Shown here: piece by piece, positions 41,521 to 48,221 of the stretch
How the letters are laid out: the number at the start of each line of letters is the position of its first letter
How positions within the stretch are numbered: the stretch's first letter is position 1
Assembly (NCBI GenBank): GCA_020848545.1
Contig: JADLHZ010000044.1
Span: 1-64,000 of the forward strand
Length of the DNA stretch: 64,000 nt
Reading direction: 5' to 3'
From: Deltaproteobacteria bacterium
GTDB lineage: Bacteria > Myxococcota > JADLHZ01
Notes under the pieces: model-generated
The model's database searches: none
The model's input: only the letters and a program-made list of their open reading frames with translations
Told to the model about the DNA's origin: nothing
Position numbers and translations under genes: made by a program

Positions 41521-42816
41521 ATGCGATCCCTCACCGGCCTGATGCTCCTCTGCGTCTCGTGCACGGCCAGCCCGCCCCGCACCGAGGCGATCATGCGCGA
41601 CCAACGCCTCGCGTGCGCGTTCGCCGCCGGTGCGATGCCGAAAGACACCTTGGGCGAAGACGTGCGCCTCGGCGACAAGATGCCGATCGATCACATCGTG
41701 CTCTTGATGCAGGAGAACCGCTCCTTCGATCACTACTTCTCTCGCTTGGAGGGTGTGCGCACCGTCGGCGACGATCTCCAGCTCACCGGCACCGACGGAC
41801 AGCCGCTACAGCGCGTGCACGAGACCCGCTACTGCGTCGACGACATCAGCCACAATTGGAACGCCGCGCACCGGCAGTGGAACGGCGGCGCCAACGACGG
41901 CTTCGGCCGCGTGCCGGGCAGGAACGATCCGGCGCGCGCGCTCGCCTACTACGACGAGCGCGACATTCCGTATTACTACGCGCTCGCGCGTACCTTCGCG
42001 GTGAGCGACATGCACTTCGCGTCGCTGCTCGGTGGCACTTGGCCGAACCGCATGTTCTACCTGGCCGGCAGCTCGTACGGCGTCATCCGAAACACCATCG
42101 CGCCGGCCGAGGACGCGCGCGGCAATCCGGTGCGGACGATCTTCGAGGCGCTCGACAGCAAGGGCATCGACTTTCGCGTCTATGTCCGCGCCGACGCGCC
42201 GTCGATGCTGCTCTTCTTGCCGACCTACGGGCGCTACGCCGATCGCGTGGTGCCCATGGAGCGCTACTTCAGCGATCTCGCCGACGGGACGCTGCCGCCG
42301 TTTGCCATGGTCGAGCCGGCGTTCATCGGCCAGCACCAAAACGACGAGCACGCGCCGACCAACATCCAGTACGGCCAGCAGTTCACGAGCACCGCCATCA
42401 ACGCCCTCATCGCGTCGCCGTTGTGGCGGCGCTCGGCGCTCTTTTTGTCTTATGACGAGAACGGCGGCTTCTACGACAGCGTGCCGCCGCCGCCCGCGTG
42501 CGCGCCGGACGACGCCCCGGACCTCGAGCCGACGAGCGAGCCCGGCGTCTTCGATCGCCTGGGCTTTCGCGTGCCGATGATCGTCGTCTCGCCCTTCGCG
42601 CGCCGCGGCTTCGTCTCGCACCGCGTGACCGATCACACGAGCCTCCTGCGCTTCGTGGAGGCCCGCTTCTCACTGCCGGCGTTCACCGCGCGCGACGCGA
42701 ACGCCGAGGCGCCCTTCGAGATGTTCGACTTCGAGCATCCTGAGTACGACGTGCCGGCGCTGCCCGAGGCGGTCGTCGATCCCGCGGCCGACGCAGCGTG
42801 TAAGGCGCGGCGCTGA
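41521..42816 (+). CDS. Phospholipase C-type phosphoesterase
   Basis: A 431-residue exported protein of the bacterial phosphoesterase/phospholipase C family (PF04185, acid-phosphatase AcpA relatives). Seen: a signal with LLCVSC, likely a lipobox (Cys14); the metal-binding motif HIVLLMQENRSFDHYFS; then DISHNWNAAHRQWNGG, SDMHFASLLGGTWPNRMF, an acidic FLSYDENGGFYDSVPPP and a C-terminal RVPMIVVSPFARRGFVSH with DHTSLLRFVE. The set of metal ligands appears complete. Substrates may be phospholipids or phosphomonoesters. It is shorter than the two-domain PlcH/PlcN type. The stem-loop at 42820 follows its stop. Confidence 0.92.
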   Translation: MRSLTGLMLLCVSCTASPPRTEAIMRDQRLACAFAAGAMPKDTLGEDVRLGDKMPIDHIVLLMQENRSFDHYFSRLEGVRTVGDDLQLTGTDGQPLQRVHETRYCVDDISHNWNAAHRQWNGGANDGFGRVPGRNDPARALAYYDERDIPYYYALARTFAVSDMHFASLLGGTWPNRMFYLAGSSYGVIRNTIAPAEDARGNPVRTIFEALDSKGIDFRVYVRADAPSMLLFLPTYGRYADRVVPMERYFSDLADGTLPPFAMVEPAFIGQHQNDEHAPTNIQYGQQFTSTAINALIASPLWRRSALFLSYDENGGFYDSVPPPPACAPDDAPDLEPTSEPGVFDRLGFRVPMIVVSPFARRGFVSHRVTDHTSLLRFVEARFSLPAFTARDANAEAPFEMFDFEHPEYDVPALPEAVVDPAADAACKARR

Positions 42817-42819
42817 GCT

Positions 42820-42856
42820 GACTTTTGTCGGCGTCCCGACGCCGCTGTAAAAAGTC
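42820..42856 (+). terminator. Strong stem-loop after phosphoesterase gene
   Basis: An outer stem GACTTTT/AAAAGTC and an inner stem CGGCGT/ACGCCG with a CCCG loop, beginning 4 nt after the stop codon. The A-rich 3' side is not a classic U-tract on the plus strand, so termination efficiency is unclear, but the placement fits a transcript end. It may act as an RNA 3'-end protector. Confidence 0.5.
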
Positions 42857-42894
42857 GGTACCGGCCGGCGCTTTATCCGCGGCGATAACGCGGC

Positions 42895-44652
42895 ATGACC
42901 GAGCCGCTGCGTCTCTTCAACGGACATCTGCGTATCGACGCGACCGCGCCGGATGGAGTCGCGAGTGAGATCGGTCTCGCTGATGCGCTCGCCCAGGCGA
43001 CGCGGCTCGCGACGATGCCGACTGTCGATCTCTTCGACGCGCGCGCGGGTCATTCGTTCGCCTTCGGTGCCGGCGGCGCGAGCAGCTTCGGCGCCGAGTC
43101 GGTGTATCGCGCGTTGGACCTCGGCCGCGAAGTCTCGGCGGCGCGGACGCTCGGCGATCGCCTCGATGCGATGGCGACGGCGACCGTCGATCCCTTGATC
43201 GGCCGCCCGCTGGCGCTCGCGGTGGCGCCGTCTTTTGCGCTGAGCGCCACCGTTCGCTTGCCGGGAGACGAACGCTTCAGCGAGACCGCCAGCGTGCGGA
43301 TGAGCGCTGCTGCCGCCGCGCGGGTCGACGGATCGGAAGGCGCGCTCCGATCGCTCTCGGGATGGATCGCGCAAGCGAGGTCGCTCGAGGTTGCGGCGAA
43401 CGAAGCGAGCGAGGCGATCTACGCAGACATTGCCTATTTTCGCTCGAGCCGAGACATCGCCGAGCTGCGCGCGGCGCTCGCTTCGCGGGACCCGAACCGC
43501 ATCGTCGCGGCCGCGGCGCCCGTGCTCCTCCATCTCGCTCAGACCGAACGGAACATCGCCAGCGTGGGCCGCGTGCTCGCGGACGGTGGGGAGCTCATCG
43601 ACGGGTTGGCAGGCGCGAGGATCACGCTGGGCGCCGCCGCCGCCGTCCGCGGCGCCTTCGAGATCGATCGCACGATTCGCATGCGCGTCGCCGAAGTGAG
43701 CACCGACACCGCCACAGCCCGGCTGACGATCGCGGCGACGCTCGGCGCCATCTCACCGCTGCAAGCGCCGGAAGGCACGCTGCCGCCGATTCCCGGTATG
43801 GCGGCGGTGCGCTCGCTCATGGTGTCCGCCACGGCAATCGCGACGGCGTCGATCGAAGGCCTCGCCGAGCTTCGCGGCCTCATCGGCGATGCGGCGCGGC
43901 TCGCTGAAGACGCAGGCGCCCTCACGCACGAAGCACGAACGACGCCGCGCCGTTACGAGGATCGCGGCGAAGCCGAGCGCGCGCAGCAGCGAATCGCCGA
44001 CATCGAAGCACGCGGCTCCGCGCTCGCCGCCCGCGCCGAGCGGGTTGCCGACGAGCTCTTCGTGCGGACCGCCGCCGGCCTGCGCGTGCGTGAAGCGACG
44101 GGCATCGGCTTCGCCATTCGCGCGGTCGGAGCGCAGCTCGACGGCAGCGTCGGCGCGTTTCGCTATCGTCTCGCCGTCACGCTGCACAACTTGGTCGGCA
44201 CGCTGCCTGGAGTCCGCACCGATTACCGCGCGGGTGAAGACGAGTCCGGCGCGCCAGCGCTCGTCGCACGCACACCCGTGGCAGAGGACGTGTTCTCGAC
44301 CTTCTACCCGTTTCGGCTCTCGGTCGACGCCGCGCTCGGCATCGACGACGAGATCCGCGGGCATCGCGCGAGCGTGGAGCTGCGCGGCGGGATCGACTCT
44401 TCGGCGGCGGCGATGGCGGGGTATGCCGCGGTGCGGGGACGCATCGATGGGTTCTCGCTCACGGGTGGCGTCGTGTTCCCCGACCTGCGCCGGACTGGGA
44501 CGCTCGCGCCGCAGCTCACCATTGGGCTCGGCCTCGAGAGCGAGTCGGCGTCGCTGACGCTTTCCGCCGGCGCCGACGCGTCGATTCTGAGCGGCGATCC
44601 GCGCGCGCTCCACGGTCTGCACGCTGGGCTGAGCGGCCGGCTGTCCTTCTAA
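42895..44652 (+). CDS. 585-residue protein of unknown family
   Basis: I do not recognise this protein. Seen: a soluble N-terminal region, then about 160-390 of Ala/Glu/Arg-rich amphipathic helices (for example AEDAGALTHEARTTPRRY and RAQQRIADIEARGSALAAR) consistent with coiled coil, and a C-terminal ~180 residues of alternating beta strands with glycine-rich turns (LSVDAALGIDDEIRGHRAS, TIGLGLESESASLTLSAG) ending in LSGRLSF. The terminal Phe and amphipathic strands recall outer-membrane beta-barrels, but there is no signal peptide. The ATG at 42895 follows a weak Shine-Dalgarno. The gene is isolated between divergent/convergent units. Confidence 0.72.
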   Translation: MTEPLRLFNGHLRIDATAPDGVASEIGLADALAQATRLATMPTVDLFDARAGHSFAFGAGGASSFGAESVYRALDLGREVSAARTLGDRLDAMATATVDPLIGRPLALAVAPSFALSATVRLPGDERFSETASVRMSAAAAARVDGSEGALRSLSGWIAQARSLEVAANEASEAIYADIAYFRSSRDIAELRAALASRDPNRIVAAAAPVLLHLAQTERNIASVGRVLADGGELIDGLAGARITLGAAAAVRGAFEIDRTIRMRVAEVSTDTATARLTIAATLGAISPLQAPEGTLPPIPGMAAVRSLMVSATAIATASIEGLAELRGLIGDAARLAEDAGALTHEARTTPRRYEDRGEAERAQQRIADIEARGSALAARAERVADELFVRTAAGLRVREATGIGFAIRAVGAQLDGSVGAFRYRLAVTLHNLVGTLPGVRTDYRAGEDESGAPALVARTPVAEDVFSTFYPFRLSVDAALGIDDEIRGHRASVELRGGIDSSAAAMAGYAAVRGRIDGFSLTGGVVFPDLRRTGTLAPQLTIGLGLESESASLTLSAGADASILSGDPRALHGLHAGLSGRLSF

Positions 44653-44770
44653 CCGCGCTGGTCCGGCGGCGGCGATCGGGGCGCACCGCGACGCACGACT
44701 GCCGTGCACGAACGCCACAGAGGTATCGGAAGTGCGGCGACAGCGCGGGCGACGCCAACGTGAATTTCGA

Positions 44771-46276
44771 CTACTCCGACAGCCCCAACCAAAGCATCAA
44801 CGCCCCGAACCCCGCCGTCACCGCTGCGCCGGTGATCGCCGCCGTCATCCACAGCTGCCGATCACGCTCCGCTGTCGTTACATCCGCGGGAGCCGCGTCC
44901 TCCCTCGCCCTCAACGCGTCCCACCGCTGCGTCGCCATGATCGCCAAGACCGTGGACAACGCCGTAAATCCGAACGCGGTCCCCGCCACCGTCGCCGCCG
45001 CCGAGAACGCGGCCGGCTTCAGCGACGGATTCATCGCCCGCGGCGGCGTGCTCGCCGGCGCTTGTTTCACGAGCGCCGGCGGTCGCGCGGAAAATCCGCG
45101 GTAGTAGCTCGGGCTGTACGCCGCCTGAAACCATCCGACCTCCAGCGCCGCGAGCAGGCTCCCGCGCGCGACCGGCTCTCCCGCGCTGTCGCCGAGGAGC
45201 GCGAGATCACGCGTCTCTCCCGGCGCGAGCGAGAAGGTGCTTTCACCGCGCGCGTGGCGCAGGTGCAGCGCCCTCGCCGCCGGCACGAACATGCGAAACG
45301 GCCGGAAGCCTTCGACGTGCGCGTCGGCGAGGCGCAGGCCGTCGTCGCGCTCTACGTAAAAGTGGCCGAGCTCGTCGGCTTGCCCGCGCAAGATCGCCAT
45401 GCGCGTGAGCCAGCGATCGTCGACGAGCGGCACGCGCGGATCGGTCGGCGGTGCGCTCACCCGCAGATCGACGCGCGCGCGCGGATCGCTCATGCGGCTG
45501 CGGGCGGACATCACGAAGGCGTAGACCTCGTCGTAGCTCACGCGCCCGTCCTGATCGGCGTCGGCGGCGCCGCTCAACGCGCTCAGCACCTCGTGCGAGA
45601 ACAGGCCTGATTCGACCCGGCTCCATTCGTGCGTCTCGGAGTCGGCGCTCGCGGCGAGCAGCGTGCCGACGTGCGGATACGCCGCGAGCGTCGGCCGGAG
45701 CTCCTGGGCGCCGAGCGCGACGAGCTCGGCGTTCTTCTCGCCGCGCCCCCCGACGACCGCTTCAGCGTGGCACGCGTCGATCACCAAGTGCATGAAGTCC
45801 GCGTCGAGCGCTTGCACGATCTCTTGGTAGAGCAGCATCTGCGTCAGCTTGCCGTCCGCGAGCGTCAGATGCACGACGCCTTCGCTGTCGGAGGCGCCGT
45901 GGCCGCTGTAGGTGAAGAACACGATCGGTGAGTCGCCGCGCCGCCGCGCCTCTGCGATGCTCGTCCGTATCGCAGCGACGGTGCGGCGCAGCTGCGCGAG
46001 CGTGGGCGCCTTCGGCTCGCTGTCGCCGAGGCGCGCCGCTGTCGCCGCGTCCGGGTTCGTCAAGAGCACGCTCGCTTCGGCGAACGGGCGAAAGAACACG
46101 TGGAACTTCAACGCGTCGTCGTCCGCGTAGCGAAGCTCGCGCAAGCCGGAACCTTCTGGCGCCGCGTTGTAGCCGACGTGCAGTGCGTAGACCGCGACCT
46201 TCGCGTCGGCCGCGCGCGCGTAGCCCCAGAGGAGCCCGCAGAGAAGCGCGCAGACGATGGCGGCGGTGCGCCTCAT
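44771..46276 (-). CDS. Exported caspase-like (C14) protease with EF-hand loop
   Basis: A 501-residue protein. Seen: signal peptide or N-terminal anchor (MRRTAAIVCALLCGLLWG), a caspase-fold domain with the catalytic pair His126 (FTYSGHGASD) and Cys169 (VIDACHAEAV), then an EF-hand-type loop DADQDGRVSYDE at 239-250 with acidic residues in the 1, 3, 5 and 12 positions, a beta-rich domain (about 260-390), and two C-terminal TM helices (about 428-450 and 478-498). Some metacaspases and bacterial caspases need Ca2+, so the loop may regulate it. It overlaps the upstream gene by 4 nt (ATGA) and ends a five-gene operon. Confidence 0.86.
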   Translation of the reverse strand: MRRTAAIVCALLCGLLWGYARAADAKVAVYALHVGYNAAPEGSGLRELRYADDDALKFHVFFRPFAEASVLLTNPDAATAARLGDSEPKAPTLAQLRRTVAAIRTSIAEARRRGDSPIVFFTYSGHGASDSEGVVHLTLADGKLTQMLLYQEIVQALDADFMHLVIDACHAEAVVGGRGEKNAELVALGAQELRPTLAAYPHVGTLLAASADSETHEWSRVESGLFSHEVLSALSGAADADQDGRVSYDEVYAFVMSARSRMSDPRARVDLRVSAPPTDPRVPLVDDRWLTRMAILRGQADELGHFYVERDDGLRLADAHVEGFRPFRMFVPAARALHLRHARGESTFSLAPGETRDLALLGDSAGEPVARGSLLAALEVGWFQAAYSPSYYRGFSARPPALVKQAPASTPPRAMNPSLKPAAFSAAATVAGTAFGFTALSTVLAIMATQRWDALRAREDAAPADVTTAERDRQLWMTAAITGAAVTAGFGALMLWLGLSE

Positions 46277-46824
46277 CGCTCTCCGATCGTGACGGCTTGC
46301 TCTCTGATCATGGCCTCGCCAAGGTCCTGCCGCAGGGCTGGCGCCCGTGTAAAGTACGCGCGCACGGTGAGCATCCCTACACGTGTCAGCTTCACGCCCA
46401 TCGGCAAGGTGACGACGCCCGGGCCGAGGCGCGTCGATGGGTCGGCGTCGGTGCGAGGCGTCACCCACTCGACGTCGCCTCCTGGCCACTCGAGCTGCAC
46501 GGCGGTGAACGGGCGGTCGGCCGGGGCTTGCACGTCGATCATCAGCACGGCGCCGTCGGTGCACGGGCCGGCGCAGCGGCCAGCGATCGTCGCTTGCAGC
46601 GGTCCATCGCCGCGTGCGCCGAAGTCGTCGGTTGGCGCCCGTGTGAGCATGAACGCGAGCGCGAGCGTGATGGCGGCGGCCGCCGCGATGAGCCCGCGCG
46701 CAAGGAATGGGACGACCTTCGGATCGCGCGAGAAGCCGAGGCGCTCAGCGATCGCTTCTTTGTCGGCCACCGACAGCTTCTCCGGCGATGCCAGCGCCCG
46801 TCGGACGAGGCGTTCATTGTTCAT
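46273..46824 (-). CDS. Membrane-anchored small protein, possible anti-sigma factor
   Basis: A 183-residue protein. Seen: an N-terminal cytoplasmic part of about 45 residues with helices (ERLVRRALASPEKLSVADKEAIAERLG), one TM helix at about 45-63 (GLIAAAAAITLALAFML), and an extracytoplasmic beta-sheet-like domain (GAVLMIDVQAPADRPF, GVVTLPMGVKLTRVGMLTV). A gene directly after an ECF-like sigma gene with this topology is the usual place for an anti-sigma factor, but no ZAS/HxxxCxxC motif is present, so the role is inferred from position. It overlaps sigma by 11 nt and the caspase gene by 4 nt. Confidence 0.75.
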   Translation of the reverse strand: MNNERLVRRALASPEKLSVADKEAIAERLGFSRDPKVVPFLARGLIAAAAAITLALAFMLTRAPTDDFGARGDGPLQATIAGRCAGPCTDGAVLMIDVQAPADRPFTAVQLEWPGGDVEWVTPRTDADPSTRLGPGVVTLPMGVKLTRVGMLTVRAYFTRAPALRQDLGEAMIREQAVTIGER

Positions 46825-47404
46825 CGTCGTTCTCCTTCTTCCACAGCCCGAGCGTTGCCAGGTGTTCCTTCAGCGCGTGCATGAGCTTGTCGTCGAGCAA
46901 GCGTACGCGCTTGCGCCCGACGCCCATCGCGTTCGCCACGTCCCGCTGCGATTTTTCCTCGTCGTAGCGCAAGCAGACGAAGCGCCGTGTCTCGTCGTCT
47001 TGACCAGCGACGAAGCTCTTGGCTGCGGCGCACAGCTTGGTGGCGAACGGATCCGGCGGCTCGTGCTCGTCGGTGAGGGTCTCGATCGCGGCCGCATCCT
47101 CACGTGGCCGCTCCTTTCGCAAGGTGTCGACGAGCACGTTGCGCGCGAGCTGCAGGAGATAAGGCTCGAGCGGTCGCGAGTCGTCGTAGCTCGTGCGCGC
47201 GGCGGCCGCGAACGCGCGCGCGAACACGTCGTGGACCACGTCGGTCTCGAGATCGCGCCGTGCGAGCCAAGCGCGACGGCCGTCGACGAGCCGCACGCCC
47301 TTCGTGACGATGCGATGCACGGCGTCGATGTGCCGCCAGTACACGGCTTCCAGCGCGGCTTTGTCGCCGCGTTTGTACCCGCGCTGCAGCTCCTCATCGT
47401 TCAC
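46814..47404 (-). CDS. ECF-like RNA polymerase sigma factor
   Basis: A 196-residue sigma-70-family protein without a region 1.1. Seen: a sigma-2 part with RGDKAALEAVYWRHIDAVH and VVHDVFARAFAAA and a sigma-4 part with ETRRFVCLRYDEEKSQRDVA and VGRKRVRLLDDKLMHALKEH, in which the helix-turn-helix is apparent. It probably directs transcription of its own operon and others. The start is GTG at 47404, 7 nt from the upstream stop. ECF sigma genes next to caspase-like proteases are an arrangement I associate with Myxococcota, but the target promoters here are unknown. Confidence 0.87.
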   Translation of the reverse strand: MNDEELQRGYKRGDKAALEAVYWRHIDAVHRIVTKGVRLVDGRRAWLARRDLETDVVHDVFARAFAAAARTSYDDSRPLEPYLLQLARNVLVDTLRKERPREDAAAIETLTDEHEPPDPFATKLCAAAKSFVAGQDDETRRFVCLRYDEEKSQRDVANAMGVGRKRVRLLDDKLMHALKEHLATLGLWKKENDDEQ

Positions 47405-47411
47405 GGTCTCC

Positions 47412-48221
47412 TCAGAGCTTCGGCATCCAACCGAGGGCGACGCCCGGGATCGGCAGCACCGAAACGAAGTTCTTGCGGTCGTCGACAATGAACGGCACGC
47501 CGAAGGTCAGGCTGAGATCGATGAAGAAGCCGCCCTTGTGCATCCACTGCGCACCCACCTCGAACATCATGTTGCCGTATCGATACCCGTTCGACGTGGG
47601 AAGGATCGGCACCATCGGCAGGCGAACGCCGACCGAGATGTAGGGGGTCCACGCGGACGGCAGGATGAACACGCGAAACGCGCCCGCGAGGCTGGCGAGC
47701 GCGACCGCATCCCAATAGAGCGTGAGCTGAATGTGCCGGTGCGGGATGGTGTGCAAGCCGACGCCGACGAGCAACGGACCGGGTCCGCTCACCGAGAAGC
47801 CGAACCAGCGCCGATCGCGGATCCGCGCGGCGGCGAGCGCCGGATCTTCGAGCTTCAACTTGGCGTTCGGATCATCGACCAGCAGATCGCGGGTCGACGC
47901 GCGCTTCTGAAAGCTCGGTTTGTCGGCGAGCGTCGGATCGAGCTCGAGCGCCCGCAGATAATAGAGCCGTTGGCGCGCGTGATCGCCCTGCGCGCCGAGC
48001 TCGTCGCCGATGCGCACGAGCTGCGACGAGAGCAGCGCCCGTGCCTCGGTGTTCTTCGGATCTTGGTAGAGGCCGAGCTCCAGCTGCCGGACGGCGCCAT
48101 AGAGATCGCCCTCGCTCAGCCGCCGATGTGCTTCGCCGATGAAATCGATCGATGCGGCGGGTTGCGACGCCGGCTGCGACGCGGGATCGGCGAGGGCACA
48201 GATCACGATGAAGGTCAGCAT
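47412..48221 (-). CDS. Secreted TPR/outer-membrane-beta-like protein
   Basis: A 269-residue protein with a short N-terminal signal (MLTFIVICALADPA), a Gln/Pro/Ala linker, a TPR-like helical segment at about 30-105 (HRRLSEGDLYGAVRQLELGL, with RALELDPTLADKP), and a C-terminal ~150-residue part made of amphipathic beta strands and aromatic girdle residues (RWFGFSVSGPGPLLVGVGLH, TPYISVGVRLPMVPILP, GAQWMHKGGFFIDLSLTFG) ending in VALGWMPKL. That end resembles an outer-membrane beta-barrel. GAGGAA precedes the ATG at 48221. It overlaps the CSLREAI gene by 7 nt. Confidence 0.76.
   Translation of the reverse strand: MLTFIVICALADPASQPASQPAASIDFIGEAHRRLSEGDLYGAVRQLELGLYQDPKNTEARALLSSQLVRIGDELGAQGDHARQRLYYLRALELDPTLADKPSFQKRASTRDLLVDDPNAKLKLEDPALAAARIRDRRWFGFSVSGPGPLLVGVGLHTIPHRHIQLTLYWDAVALASLAGAFRVFILPSAWTPYISVGVRLPMVPILPTSNGYRYGNMMFEVGAQWMHKGGFFIDLSLTFGVPFIVDDRKNFVSVLPIPGVALGWMPKL

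Noticed and set aside
41521-42816. Arylsulfatase matched to the SUMF1-like protein
   Set aside because: The phosphoesterase has the PF04185 motif NRSFDHYF and no sulfatase C/S-x-P-x-R motif, so the SUMF1-like domain has no obvious sulfatase partner here.
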